From assembly GCF_000717345.1 (NCBI RefSeq), contig NZ_JNZA01000038.1:11358-75357 (forward strand): a DNA stretch of 64,000 nt. Reading direction: 5' to 3'. The DNA is from Streptomyces lydicus. GTDB lineage: Bacteria; Actinomycetota; Actinomycetes; Streptomycetales; Streptomycetaceae. The notes under the pieces are model-generated. The model worked only from the letters and a program-made list of their open reading frames with translations, searched no databases and was not told the DNA's origin. Positions 24,312 through 33,463 of the stretch are shown piece after piece. The translations under genes and the position numbers were made by a program. Every line of letters starts with the position of its first letter. Position 1 is the first letter of the stretch.

Positions 24312-26057
24312 GTGAAGGGGAAGTACCTCCCGGAGGGGGTCCCCCAGCGCGCGCAGGAGACCCCGGCTCCCGTGCCCGGGCCGGCGCCCACGCCCTCCTC
24401 GGCTGCCTCGGTCTCGTCGGACTCCTCGATCTCCTCGGGCCCCTCCGTCTCGCCGAACCCCTCGATCTCCTTGGACCCCCTGATCTCCTCGGGCCCCTCC
24501 GTCTCGTCGGGCTCCTCGGCCCCGGGCTCCTCCGCTTCCGTGTCCCCGGCGCCGCGTCGTCGGTGGACGCTGCGGACGCGGCTCGTGGTGTCGGCCGTCG
24601 GGCTGATCGCCGTGGTCGGGGCCGTCATCGGGGCGGTGACGACGATCGCGCTGCACTCCTATCTGCAGGGGCAGTTGGACGGGGAGCTGAAGGACTCGGT
24701 CATGCGGGCGCAGGCGCCGCGGCCGCACGATCCGATGCGGAGCGGGACGACGCTCGACTTCGTGGCGATGGGCGGTCAGCCGCTGGGCACGGTGGGCGCG
24801 CGGGTCGGACCGGACGGCACGATCGACGTCGGGGCGAAGCTGAGCAATGCGACGAGGCGGCTGCCCAGCGAGCGGCTGGCGGCATTGACCGTCGAGCAGG
24901 CCGCGGCCCTGGACGCCGTCCCGCGGGACGGCGCGCCGCACACCACCGAGCTGCCCGGGCTCGGCGACTACCGCGTGAAGTCCGCCAAGGACGGTGCGCT
25001 GGTGATCGGCCTGCCGCTCGGCGGGGTCGAGGCCACGGTCGGCAGGCTGGTGGTCATCGAGGCGTGCCTGACCGTCGCCGGGCTGGTCGCGGCCGGCATC
25101 GCCGGTTCCACCATGGTGGGGATCGCGCTGCGGCCGCTGCGCCGGGTCGCGGCCACCGCCACCCGGGTGTCCGAACTGCCGCTGCACCAGGGCGAGGTGG
25201 CGCTGCACGTACGGGTGCCCGAGCCGGAGGCGGATGCGCGGACCGAAGTGGGGCAGGTCGGCGCGGCGCTGAACCGGATGCTCGGGCACGTCGGTTCGGC
25301 GCTCTCGGCCCGTCAGGAGAGCGAGATGCGGGTGCGGCGGTTCGTCGCCGACGCCAGCCATGAGCTGCGTACGCCGCTTGCCTCGATCCGGGGGTATGCC
25401 GAGCTGACCCGGCGCGGACGGGAGCAGCCGGGGCCGGAGACCCGGCATGCCCTGGGGCGGATCGAGTCGGAGGCGGAGCGGATGACGGGGCTGGTGGAGG
25501 ATCTGCTGCTGCTCGCCCGGTTGGATGCCGGACGCCCGCTCTCGTACGAGAGCACTGATCTCGCGCCGTTGGTGGTGGACGCGGTGAGCGATGCGAGGGT
25601 GGCCGGGCCCGGTCACCGGTGGCGGCTGGAGCTGCCGGACGAGCCGGCGCTGGTGCACGGGGACAGCGGGCGGCTGCACCAGATTCTGATGAATCTGCTG
25701 GCCAACGCCCGTACGCACACGCCCGAGGGGACGACGGTCACGGCGCGGCTGCGCGGCACGGGCAGCGGTCCGGGCAGCGGCCCGCACCACGGCCGCGGTG
25801 TCGTCCGGTTGGAGGTGCAGGATGACGGACCCGGTATCCCGGCCGACCTGCTGCCGCATGTCTTCGAGCGTTTCGCGCGCGGTGACGCCTCGCGGTCCCG
25901 CGCCGCCGGGAGTACGGGGCTCGGGCTGGCGATCGTGCAGGCGGTGGTGGCCGCGCACGGCGGTACGGTCGGCGTCGCCAGCGTGCCGGGCCGGACGGTC
26001 TTCACGGTGACACTCCCGACGGCCGGCCCGGTGAGAGCGGCGCTCGCCCCCTCCTGA
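24312..26057 (+). CDS. sensor histidine kinase with Ser/Pro-repeat N-terminus
   Basis: The protein has 581 residues from GTG 24312. After a repetitive Ser/Pro segment (about 15-75) come a first membrane helix (LVVSAVGLIAVVGAVIGAV, about 95-115), an extracytoplasmic loop of about 130 residues, a second helix (CLTVAGLVAAGIAGSTMVG), and HAMP. The DHp box is ASHELRTPLASIRGY with phospho-His350. The HATPase domain has N-box HQILMNLLANARTHTPEG, DDGPGIP and GSTGLGLAI. All catalytic motifs are intact. It pairs with the regulator 6 bases upstream. Confidence 0.95.
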   Translation: MKGKYLPEGVPQRAQETPAPVPGPAPTPSSAASVSSDSSISSGPSVSPNPSISLDPLISSGPSVSSGSSAPGSSASVSPAPRRRWTLRTRLVVSAVGLIAVVGAVIGAVTTIALHSYLQGQLDGELKDSVMRAQAPRPHDPMRSGTTLDFVAMGGQPLGTVGARVGPDGTIDVGAKLSNATRRLPSERLAALTVEQAAALDAVPRDGAPHTTELPGLGDYRVKSAKDGALVIGLPLGGVEATVGRLVVIEACLTVAGLVAAGIAGSTMVGIALRPLRRVAATATRVSELPLHQGEVALHVRVPEPEADARTEVGQVGAALNRMLGHVGSALSARQESEMRVRRFVADASHELRTPLASIRGYAELTRRGREQPGPETRHALGRIESEAERMTGLVEDLLLLARLDAGRPLSYESTDLAPLVVDAVSDARVAGPGHRWRLELPDEPALVHGDSGRLHQILMNLLANARTHTPEGTTVTARLRGTGSGPGSGPHHGRGVVRLEVQDDGPGIPADLLPHVFERFARGDASRSRAAGSTGLGLAIVQAVVAAHGGTVGVASVPGRTVFTVTLPTAGPVRAALAPS

Positions 26058-26156
26058 CCAGGAAGGCGACCCGCGGACCACCGCCCCTGCCGGGGACTCC
26101 CGGGGACTTCACGTAGCCCCCGGCCCCCGGGCCCCCGCCCCGCCCCCCGACGGACT

Positions 26157-26183
26157 CACAGCCCGGCCACAGGTTCACCACAC
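26157..26183. promoter_or_regulatory. CACAG direct repeats before the glycosyltransferase operon
   Basis: CACAG at 26157, CACAG at 26168 and CACAC at 26179 have an 11-bp period, matching the phasing of the repeats before the response-regulator gene. They lie 35 bases before ATG 26218. I infer that the adjacent two-component system controls this operon. Confidence 0.45.
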
Positions 26184-26217
26184 GGTCGTGACAGCGCGGT
26201 TGGCGAGTGTCGACGGT

Positions 26218-27603
26218 ATGACGACGACACAGCCGCCCCGGACACCCCTGAGCTCCCTACCGCCACGCGAGCACCTGAGTCTCGGTCAGATCGCCACCGT
26301 TCTCGATGTGGTCATCCCCGTCTACAACGAGGAGGCCGACCTAGAACCGTGCGTCCGGCGTCTGCACGAGCACCTCGCTCGGACCTTCCCCTACGGGTTC
26401 CGGATCACCATCGCCGACAACGCGAGCACGGACCGTACGCCGGAGGTCGCCGCGCGGCTCGACGACGCGATCGACGAGGTGACGGCGGTGCGGCTGGAGC
26501 AGAAGGGGCGGGGGCGGGCGCTGCGCACGGTGTGGTCGCTGTCCGAGGCGCCGGTGCTGGCCTATATGGACGTCGATCTGTCCACCGACCTCAACGCGCT
26601 GCTGCCGCTGGTCGCGCCGCTGATCTCCGGTCACTCGGACCTGGCGATCGGCTCCCGGCTCAGCCGCAGCGCGCGGGTGGTCCGCGGCCCGAAGCGGGAG
26701 TTCATCTCGCGCACGTACAACCTGATCCTGCGCGGTTCGCTCGCCGCCCGCTTCACCGATGCGCAGTGCGGTTTCAAGGCCATCCGGGGGGACGTCGCCG
26801 CGCGGCTGCTGCCGATGGTGGAGGACACCGGCTGGTTCTTCGACACCGAGATGCTGGTGCTCGCCGAGCGGGCCGGGCTGCGGATCCACGAGGTGCCGGT
26901 GGACTGGGTCGACGACCCCCGCAGCACCGTGCACCTCGTGCGGACGGCCACCGACGACCTCAAGGGCGTGTGGCGGGTGGGGCGGGCGCTGGCGACCGGG
27001 GCGCTGCCGCTGGACCGGCTCGCCCGGCCGTTCGGGGACGATCCGCGCGACCGTGAGCTGTCCGGGGTGCCGGGCGGACTGGCCCGCCAACTGGTGGGCT
27101 TCTGCGTCGTCGGCGCGCTCAGCACCCTGCTCTACCTCGGCCTGTACTCCCTCTTCCGGCTCGGCGTCGGCCCCCAACCGGCCAACGCGGCGGCGCTGTT
27201 GGTCTCCGCGCTCGGCAACACGGCCGCCAACCGGCGGCTGACCTTCGGGGTGCGGGGGCGGGACCGGGCGGTCCGCCACCAGGCGCAGGGGCTGGTGGTC
27301 TTCGCCATCGGGCTGGTGCTGACCAGCGGCTCGCTCGCCGCGCTCAACGCCGCCAGCGGCGACCCGTCGCACGGCACCGAACTCGCCGTGCTGGTCGCCG
27401 CCAACCTCGCGGCGACCGTGCTGCGGTTCCTGCTCTTCCGCGCCTGGGTGTTCCCCGACCACGCGACGACGCCGGCCGGCACCCCCGGCTCATCAGGCAC
27501 GCCCGGCTCCCCCGGCACCCCCGGCTCACCTGGCGCAACCGCCGCCGCACCCCTCCCGTCCGCCGCACCCGGCTCGCCCACCTTCTCCAGGAGTGATCGA
27601 TGA
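26218..27603 (+). CDS. DPM1-like glycosyltransferase fused to GtrA membrane domain
   Basis: The protein has 461 residues from ATG 26218 (GTG 26188 is an alternative). The N-terminal GT2 domain shows DVVIPVYNEEADLEPCV, the nucleotide-sugar and metal motif YMDVDLSTD, and the QCGFKAIRG block of polyprenyl-phosphate sugar synthases. The C-terminal part has four hydrophobic segments of GtrA type (LVGFCVVGALSTLLYLGLYS, then NTAANRRLTFG). It should load a sugar onto a lipid carrier and help move it across the membrane. The tail (about 35 residues) is Gly/Ser/Pro-rich. Its stop overlaps the next start (ATGA), so the two glycosyltransferases form one unit. Confidence 0.9.
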   Translation: MTTTQPPRTPLSSLPPREHLSLGQIATVLDVVIPVYNEEADLEPCVRRLHEHLARTFPYGFRITIADNASTDRTPEVAARLDDAIDEVTAVRLEQKGRGRALRTVWSLSEAPVLAYMDVDLSTDLNALLPLVAPLISGHSDLAIGSRLSRSARVVRGPKREFISRTYNLILRGSLAARFTDAQCGFKAIRGDVAARLLPMVEDTGWFFDTEMLVLAERAGLRIHEVPVDWVDDPRSTVHLVRTATDDLKGVWRVGRALATGALPLDRLARPFGDDPRDRELSGVPGGLARQLVGFCVVGALSTLLYLGLYSLFRLGVGPQPANAAALLVSALGNTAANRRLTFGVRGRDRAVRHQAQGLVVFAIGLVLTSGSLAALNAASGDPSHGTELAVLVAANLAATVLRFLLFRAWVFPDHATTPAGTPGSSGTPGSPGTPGSPGATAAAPLPSAAPGSPTFSRSDR

Positions 27604-29882
27604 ACCCGCCACCGACCGATACGCCCGCCACGTCGCAGGGGGGAGCGCCGGGGTCGATCGCCGCCGCGGGGCCCGTACCGCCGACACCTGCCACGCCGCC
27701 CCGCGGGCCGGACCCGCGCCCGGCCGACCCGCGCTGGGGGCGACCCGCCCTGCTGGCGTTGCTGCTGGTCACGGCCGTGCTCTACCTCTGGAGCCTGTCC
27801 GCGTCCGGGTACGCCAACCAGTTCTACTCGGCCGCCGTACAAGCCGGCAGCGAGAGCTGGAAGGCGTTCTTCTTCGGCTCCTCCGACGCGGCGAACTCCA
27901 TCACCGTCGACAAGCCGCCGGCCGCGCTGTGGCCGATGGCCCTGTCGGTGCGGCTCTTCGGGCTCAGCTCATGGGCGATCCTGGTGCCCGAGGCGTTGAT
28001 GGGCGTCGCGACGGTCGGCGTGCTGTACGCGGCCGTACGGCGACGGTTCGGCGCGGGCGCCGGGCTGCTCGCGGGCGGCGCGCTGGCGGTGACGCCGGTC
28101 GCGGCCCTGATGTTCCGGTTCAACAACCCCGACGCGCTGCTGTGCCTCCTGATGGTCTGCGCGGTGGCCGCCGTGCTGCGCGCGCTGGCGGACGGCCGTA
28201 CGAAGTGGCTGGTGCTGGCCGGGGTCTGCTTCGGGCTCGGGTTCCTCACCAAGACGCTGCAGGCGTGGCTGATCCTGCCGGCGCTCGCCGTGGTCTACGC
28301 GTGCTGTGCCCCGGTCGCGCTGCGCAAGCGGTTCGGTCAGCTGCTGCTCGCCGGACTGGCGATGGTGGTGTCCGGTGGCTGGTGGGTGGCGATCGTCGAG
28401 CTGTGGCCGGCGTCCTCGCGCCCGTACATCGGCGGTTCGCAGCACAACAGCTTCCTGGAGCTGACCTTCGGCTACAACGGCCTGGGCCGGATCAACGGCA
28501 ACGAGACCGGCAGCGTCGGCGGCGGCGGTGGCCGGCGTGGCGGGGGCGGCTGGGGGGAGACCGGCCTCACCCGGCTGTTCTCGGCCGACATGGGCGGGCA
28601 GATCTCCTGGCTGCTGCCGGCCGCGCTGATCCTGCTGGTTGTGGCGGTCGTCGTGCTGTGGCGGGCCCGACGTGCGGTCGCCGCCGAACAGGCCGCTCAG
28701 CGGGCCGAGTTCCTGGTCTGGGGCGGCGCGCTGCTGATGACCTTCACGACGTTCAGTTTCATGTCCGGGATCTTCCACCAGTACTACAACATCGCCCTGG
28801 CTCCGTACCTCGCGGCGCTGGTCGGCATGGGTGCGACGCTGATGTGGCGGCGGGCCGGCCGGCTGGGGGCGAGCGTGCTGGCGGTGACGGTCGCGGTGAC
28901 CGCCGCCTGGTCCTACGTCCTGCTGAACCGGTCGCCGGAGTGGCTGCCGTGGCTCCGCTGGACGGTGCTGGTGCTGGGTCTGTTGGCGGCACTGGGTCTG
29001 CTGCTGTCCCTGTGGACGGGAGCGCCGGCGCGGGAGCAGCACGAGGCGCCGGCGGAGGACGGGGCACCGACAGCGTCCCAAGAACCCACCAGGCCCCACA
29101 CACCCCAGGTGCCCCGCGTGGCCGGTCGGCTCGCCGTGATCGCGGCCGGCGTCGGGCTGGCGACGTCGCTGGCCGGGCCGGTCGCGTACACGCTCGACAC
29201 GGTGAACACGCCCAAGGGCGGTTCGATCATCACGGCCGGTCCCTCCGTCCAGGGCGGCATGGGCGGCCCCGGTGGCGGGCGCTTCCCCGGCGGGCGGATG
29301 CCCGGGAAGTGGCGCGGCCACACCAACGGCGGTACGCCGGCGGGCGCATTCGGCGGCGCGCCGGGCACCGGCGGCGGCCAGGCCGGCCGGCCGGCGTTCC
29401 CCGGCGGCCCGGGCGGTGCGGCCTTCGGCAAGCGCGCCGGGCGGACGGGCGGCATGGGCGGCCTGCTCAACGGCAGCAAGGTGAGCGCCAAGGCCAAGGC
29501 GCTGCTGGAGAAGGACGCGGCGGACTACACCTGGGCCGCGGCGGCCATCGGCTCCCAGAACGCCGCGAGTTACCAACTCGCCACCCAGAAGCCGGTGATG
29601 GCGATCGGCGGCTTCAACGGAAGCGACCCGTCACCGACCCTCGGCCAGTTCAAGAAGTACGTCGCGGACGGCAAGATCCACTACTTCCTCGCCGGCGGCA
29701 GGGAAGGCGCCGGCGGCAGGGAAGGATCCGCCCGGGCGGGTGGCTTCGGTGGCTTCGGCGGCCGTGGCGGCCCCGGCGGCAGCGGCGGCTCGTCGAAGAT
29801 CACCTCCTGGGTGGAGAAGAACTTCACGAAGGTCACCGTCGGCAGCGCCACCTTCTACGACCTGACCGCGCGGAAGGGCTGA
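27600..29882 (+). CDS. ArnT/GT39-like membrane glycosyltransferase with Gly-rich extracytoplasmic region
   Basis: The protein has 760 residues. The N-terminal membrane domain carries the block GYANQFYSAAVQAGSESWKA, then FFGSSDAANSITVDKPPAALW, characteristic of YkcB-type PMT_2 proteins that take sugars from polyprenyl-phosphate donors. About ten transmembrane helices follow. Two glycine-rich inserts (around 300-315, and 545-620 with PGGGRFPGGRMPGK) interrupt the sequence. The C-terminal globular region (about 640-755) holds LATQKPVMAIGGFNGSDPSP and KIHYFLAGG. It probably uses the lipid-linked sugar made by the upstream protein to decorate cell-envelope material outside the membrane. Confidence 0.9.
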   Translation: MNPPPTDTPATSQGGAPGSIAAAGPVPPTPATPPRGPDPRPADPRWGRPALLALLLVTAVLYLWSLSASGYANQFYSAAVQAGSESWKAFFFGSSDAANSITVDKPPAALWPMALSVRLFGLSSWAILVPEALMGVATVGVLYAAVRRRFGAGAGLLAGGALAVTPVAALMFRFNNPDALLCLLMVCAVAAVLRALADGRTKWLVLAGVCFGLGFLTKTLQAWLILPALAVVYACCAPVALRKRFGQLLLAGLAMVVSGGWWVAIVELWPASSRPYIGGSQHNSFLELTFGYNGLGRINGNETGSVGGGGGRRGGGGWGETGLTRLFSADMGGQISWLLPAALILLVVAVVVLWRARRAVAAEQAAQRAEFLVWGGALLMTFTTFSFMSGIFHQYYNIALAPYLAALVGMGATLMWRRAGRLGASVLAVTVAVTAAWSYVLLNRSPEWLPWLRWTVLVLGLLAALGLLLSLWTGAPAREQHEAPAEDGAPTASQEPTRPHTPQVPRVAGRLAVIAAGVGLATSLAGPVAYTLDTVNTPKGGSIITAGPSVQGGMGGPGGGRFPGGRMPGKWRGHTNGGTPAGAFGGAPGTGGGQAGRPAFPGGPGGAAFGKRAGRTGGMGGLLNGSKVSAKAKALLEKDAADYTWAAAAIGSQNAASYQLATQKPVMAIGGFNGSDPSPTLGQFKKYVADGKIHYFLAGGREGAGGREGSARAGGFGGFGGRGGPGGSGGSSKITSWVEKNFTKVTVGSATFYDLTARKG

Positions 29883-29961
29883 ACGGAAGCCTGCACTCCG
29901 GGCAGGCCCGGCCGCCACCGCGCGCCCGCCCTGCCCGAAAATCAAATGTACGGCGTATAGC

Positions 29962-30006
29962 GCTCCCTGTACGGTGTAAGTCATCCGCTCGCACCGTACA
30001 GGGAGC
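29962..30006. promoter_or_regulatory. perfect 15-bp inverted repeat before the DHA2 efflux gene (probable TetR site)
   Basis: GCTCCCTGTACGGTG (29962-29976) and its exact complement (29992-30006) are separated by 15 bases and end 4 bases before ATG 30011. TGTACGG also occurs at 29947, 21 bp (two turns) before the left arm's TGTACGG. This fits control by the TetR protein encoded at 31785. Confidence 0.65.
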
Positions 30007-30010
30007 CTGT

Positions 30011-31600
30011 ATGTCCGCCGTGGCCTCCGAAGCCACCACGTCCCTCCAGCCCACGGGCCGCCATGCCGCCCGCTGGCTGATCCTGGCCGTCATCTGCGTC
30101 GCGCAGCTCACGGTCGTCCTCGACAACACCGTCCTCAACGTCGCCATCCCCTCCCTGACCAAGGAGATGGGTGCGACCACCGCCGATGTCCAGTGGATGA
30201 TCAACGCCTATTCGCTGGTCCAGTCCGGCCTGCTGCTCACCGCGGGCAACTCCGCCGACCGCTACGGCCGCAAGAAGATGCTCGCCGTCGGCCTGGTGCT
30301 CTTCGGCCTCGCCTCGCTCGGCGCGGCGCTCGCCCAGTCACCCGGTCAGCTGATCGCCGCCCGGGCCGCCATGGGCGTCGGCGGCGCGCTGCTGGTGACC
30401 ACCACCCTCGCCGTCGTCATGCAGATCTTCGACGACGAGGAGCGGCCCAGGGCCATCGGCATCTGGAGCTCGGTCAACTCGCTCGGCTTCGCCGCCGGAC
30501 CGCTGATCGGCGGCTCCCTGCTCGACCACTTCTGGTGGGGTTCGCTGTTCCTGGTCAATCTGCCGGTCGCCGTCGTAGCGCTGGCGGCCGTCGTCACCCT
30601 CGTCCCCGAGTCCAGCGGCCGCGGGATCGCCCGGCCCGGGGCGGACCCGGCCGCCGCGACCCCCCTCGACCTGCCGGGCGCGCTGCTGTCCATGGTCGGC
30701 ATGGTCGGTGTGGTCTTCGCGATCATCTCCGGGCCGCAGGCCGGCTGGCTGTCCGGCCGGGTGCTGATCTCCGCCGCCGTCGGGATCGTCGGCCTCGCCG
30801 TCTTCGCCCTGTGGGAGCTGCGCGTCCCGCACCCCATGCTCGACATGCGCTTCTTCCGCAACCGCCGCTTCATCGGCGCGGTCTCCGGCGGCATCCTGGT
30901 CGCCTTCGGCATGGGCGGCTCGATGTTCCTGCTCACCCAGCACCTCCAACTGGTGCTCGGCTACGGGCCGTTGGACGCCGGGCTGCGGATGGCGCCGCTC
31001 GCCGTCACCGTCATCCTGATCAACTTCACCGGCCTCAGCGCCCGTCTGACGCCCAGGCTCGGCACCCCCGGGATGATCGTTTCCGGCATGTCGCTGCTCG
31101 CCGCCGGCCTCGCCGCCATAGCGCTGCTCGGCGGCCACAGCTACGGCGGCATGCTGACCGGCCTGATCGTGATGGGTGTCGGCGTCGCGCTGGCCATGCC
31201 GACGATGGCCAACGCCATCATGTCCGCGATCCCGCCGGCCCAGGCCGGGGTGGGCGCCGGCGTCAACGGCACGCTGATGGAGTTCGGCCAGGGGCTGGGC
31301 GTCGCCGTGCTCGGCGCGGTCCTCAACTCCCGTTTCGCGGCACTGCTCCCGCTGATCGCCGCGGGCGCCGGCTCGCTGCCCGCCGCGCTCGCCCGGACGC
31401 GTACGGACGGGGAACGGGCCGCCGTCCAGGACGCCTTCGCCGCCGGCATCGGCACCAGCCAGCTGGTCGGCGCGGCCGCGGTCCTCGTCGGCGGGCTGCT
31501 CGCCGCCGTGCTCCTGCGGCGGGCCGAACGGGCCGGCCGGGAGCAGCCGGTGCCGGGGACGCCGTCGGGCCCGGAACCGGCCACCGCCGCGGCGGAATAG
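30011..31600 (+). CDS. MFS drug:H+ antiporter, DHA2 (14-TM) family
   Basis: The protein has 529 residues. MFS motif A is SADRYGRKKML, motif C is in SLGFAAGPLIGGSLLDHF, and motif D1 is VLDNTVLNVAIPSL near helix 1. The pattern of 14 hydrophobic segments matches QacA/EmrB-type exporters. ATG 30011 follows GGGAGC closely and lies just after a large inverted repeat. A TetR gene follows 184 bases downstream on the same strand. It probably exports a toxic amphiphile or an antibiotic; substrate unknown. Confidence 0.93.
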   Translation: MSAVASEATTSLQPTGRHAARWLILAVICVAQLTVVLDNTVLNVAIPSLTKEMGATTADVQWMINAYSLVQSGLLLTAGNSADRYGRKKMLAVGLVLFGLASLGAALAQSPGQLIAARAAMGVGGALLVTTTLAVVMQIFDDEERPRAIGIWSSVNSLGFAAGPLIGGSLLDHFWWGSLFLVNLPVAVVALAAVVTLVPESSGRGIARPGADPAAATPLDLPGALLSMVGMVGVVFAIISGPQAGWLSGRVLISAAVGIVGLAVFALWELRVPHPMLDMRFFRNRRFIGAVSGGILVAFGMGGSMFLLTQHLQLVLGYGPLDAGLRMAPLAVTVILINFTGLSARLTPRLGTPGMIVSGMSLLAAGLAAIALLGGHSYGGMLTGLIVMGVGVALAMPTMANAIMSAIPPAQAGVGAGVNGTLMEFGQGLGVAVLGAVLNSRFAALLPLIAAGAGSLPAALARTRTDGERAAVQDAFAAGIGTSQLVGAAAVLVGGLLAAVLLRRAERAGREQPVPGTPSGPEPATAAAE

Positions 31601-31784
31601 CATCGGTGGGTACGTGATCGTGAACGGCGCGTACGGGCGGTGCGTACCCACCGGTAGAGGCACCACCCGTACGGGTCGTACTGCGACGAAGCTCAGGGAT
31701 CCGGCGACACCACGGATCCGAGGACGCACCGGGATCCGGCGAAGAGCGGGGATCCCACGACGCTCAGGAACAGGGAGGGGCGCC

Positions 31785-32573
31785 ATGGCAGCGACGGACG
31801 ACCGCGCCAGGAAGCGGCCGAGCAGCGTCTGGCTGGCCGACCGCCCCCCGCTCAAGCGGAAGGCGGACCAGCCGGCCGGACTCGACCTCGACAAGATCGT
31901 CGCGGCGACGGTCCGGCTGCTGGACGCCGAGGGCCTGGCGAAGTTCTCCATGCGCCGGCTCGCCGCCGAGCTCGGCGTCACCGCGATGTCCGTCTACTGG
32001 TACGTCGACACCAAGGACGACCTGCTGGAACTCGCCCTCGACAGCGTCATGGGCGAGATGCGGCTGCCGGACGAGGCCGACACCGGCCGGGACTGGCGCG
32101 ACCATCTGCGCGGGCTGGCCCACGCGTACCGCGGCCTGCTGACCGGTCACACCTGGGTGGCCCGCCTGCTGGGCACGTACATCAACATCGGCCCGCACTC
32201 CACGGCCTTCTCCAACGCCAGCATGCGGGTGATGAAGGCGAGCGGACTGTCGCTGGAGCAGATCACCGGCGGCCTGTCCGCCGTCTTCCAGTTCGTCTAC
32301 GGCTTCGCCACCATCGAGGGCCTGTTCAACGCCAGGTGCGCGGAGGCGGGAGTGCCGGTGGACGAGTACTTCCAGCAGGTGATGGCGGCCGTCGAGGGAC
32401 TCCCGGAGTTCGCCGAGACGCTGGAGAACTCCACCAAGGTCATGGCGGCCCGCGGCGGCGCCACCGTGCAGGAGATGCGGGACCGCGACTTCGCCTTCGC
32501 GCTCGACCTGCAGATCGCGGGCATCGAGGCGCTGCGGGGGAGCACCGACGAGCGCGGGCCGGACCCCCGTTAG
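31785..32573 (+). CDS. TetR-family regulator (TetR-C class)
   Basis: The protein has 262 residues with GGGAGGGG upstream of ATG 31785. The helix-turn-helix is KFSMRRLAAELGVTAMSVYWYVDTK, of the TetR/TetR_C class in which Tyr-Trp follow the recognition helix. The C-terminal ligand domain is helical (LSLEQITGGLSAVFQFVYGF). The first 35 residues are a basic extension. It follows the DHA2 exporter and probably represses it through the inverted repeat at 29962. Confidence 0.9.
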   Translation: MAATDDRARKRPSSVWLADRPPLKRKADQPAGLDLDKIVAATVRLLDAEGLAKFSMRRLAAELGVTAMSVYWYVDTKDDLLELALDSVMGEMRLPDEADTGRDWRDHLRGLAHAYRGLLTGHTWVARLLGTYINIGPHSTAFSNASMRVMKASGLSLEQITGGLSAVFQFVYGFATIEGLFNARCAEAGVPVDEYFQQVMAAVEGLPEFAETLENSTKVMAARGGATVQEMRDRDFAFALDLQIAGIEALRGSTDERGPDPR

Positions 32574-32620
32574 GAGGCCCGGCCCGAGTGGTCCGCGGGA
32601 CGCGGGAGGAATCCGCGAGC

Positions 32621-33463
32621 TCACCCCATGGGCAGGCTCTCGCCCTGCACCGCCTGGATGTCCAGCTCCACCTTCAGCGTCGTGCCGATCGCCGCGATGC
32701 CGGCCGCCACGACCTGGTTGTAGTTCATCTTGAAGTCCTCGCGGCGCAGCTCGGCCGTGGCGCGGAAGGCGGCACGCACCCCGCCCCACGGGTCCGGGCC
32801 GGTGCCGAGGTAGCTGAGGTCGAGGTCCACCGGCCGCACGACGCCGTGCAGCGCCAGATCGCCGTGCACCGTCCAGCGGTCCGGGCCGGCCGGCTCCAGG
32901 CCGGAGCTGCGGTAGGTGATCTCCGGGTACTCCTCGACGTTGAGGAAGTCCTCGGACCGAAGGTGGCCGTCGCGCATGCCGTTGCCGGTGTCGATGGTGG
33001 TGGCCTTGATGGCCGCCTCGACCCGCGACTTCTCCACGTCCTCGGCGATCTCGATGCGGCCGCTGAACTCGGTGAACCGGCCGTGCACGCTGGAGATCCC
33101 CAGGTGCTGGGCGACCGCGGCCACCGTCGAGTGCATCGGGTCGATGGTCCAGGCGCCGGGCGGCGGCAGCTCGGCCCCGCCCTGGCGGGCCAGTACGACG
33201 CTGCCGACGTCCATCCGGCCGCTCGCCGTCACGATCGCGCTGGAGGCGACCGGTGCGTAGCCGACGGCCGTCACGATGACCGTGTACGGGCCGGCGGGCA
33301 GCGGCTGTCCGGTGCGGATGGCGCCCTGCTCGTCCGCCGTCGCGCGCAGTACCTGCGAGCCCGTCATGTCGGTGACGGTCAGCACGGCGTGCTGTACCGC
33401 CCAGCCGTCCCGTGTGCGGACCTGCGCCCTTACGCCCGCAGCTCCCGCGCCCGTCGAATCCAT
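32621..33463 (-). CDS. YceI-like protein fused to a carboxypeptidase-regulatory-like domain
   Basis: The protein has 280 residues with GGGAGAGG upstream of ATG 33463. Residues about 10-95 form a transthyretin-like beta sandwich (AVLTVTDMTGSQVLRATADE, LPAGPYTVIVTAVGYAP). Residues about 105-280 are a YceI lipocalin-like domain (WTIDPMHSTVAAVAQHL, FTEFSGRIEIAED, WTVHGDLALHGVVRPVDLDL), which in other members binds isoprenoid-type lipids. No signal peptide is seen. It is the last gene of the MarR operon, 208 bases after the fused MFS pump that bears three domains of the same beta-sandwich type. Confidence 0.88.
   Translation of the reverse strand: MDSTGAGAAGVRAQVRTRDGWAVQHAVLTVTDMTGSQVLRATADEQGAIRTGQPLPAGPYTVIVTAVGYAPVASSAIVTASGRMDVGSVVLARQGGAELPPPGAWTIDPMHSTVAAVAQHLGISSVHGRFTEFSGRIEIAEDVEKSRVEAAIKATTIDTGNGMRDGHLRSEDFLNVEEYPEITYRSSGLEPAGPDRWTVHGDLALHGVVRPVDLDLSYLGTGPDPWGGVRAAFRATAELRREDFKMNYNQVVAAGIAAIGTTLKVELDIQAVQGESLPMG

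Noticed and set aside
27593-31600. A 1335-residue open frame running through the ArnT-like gene into the DHA2 exporter
   Set aside because: Its first part is out of frame with the conserved glycosyltransferase and is an Arg/Gly-rich shadow; only the part from ATG 30011 is real.
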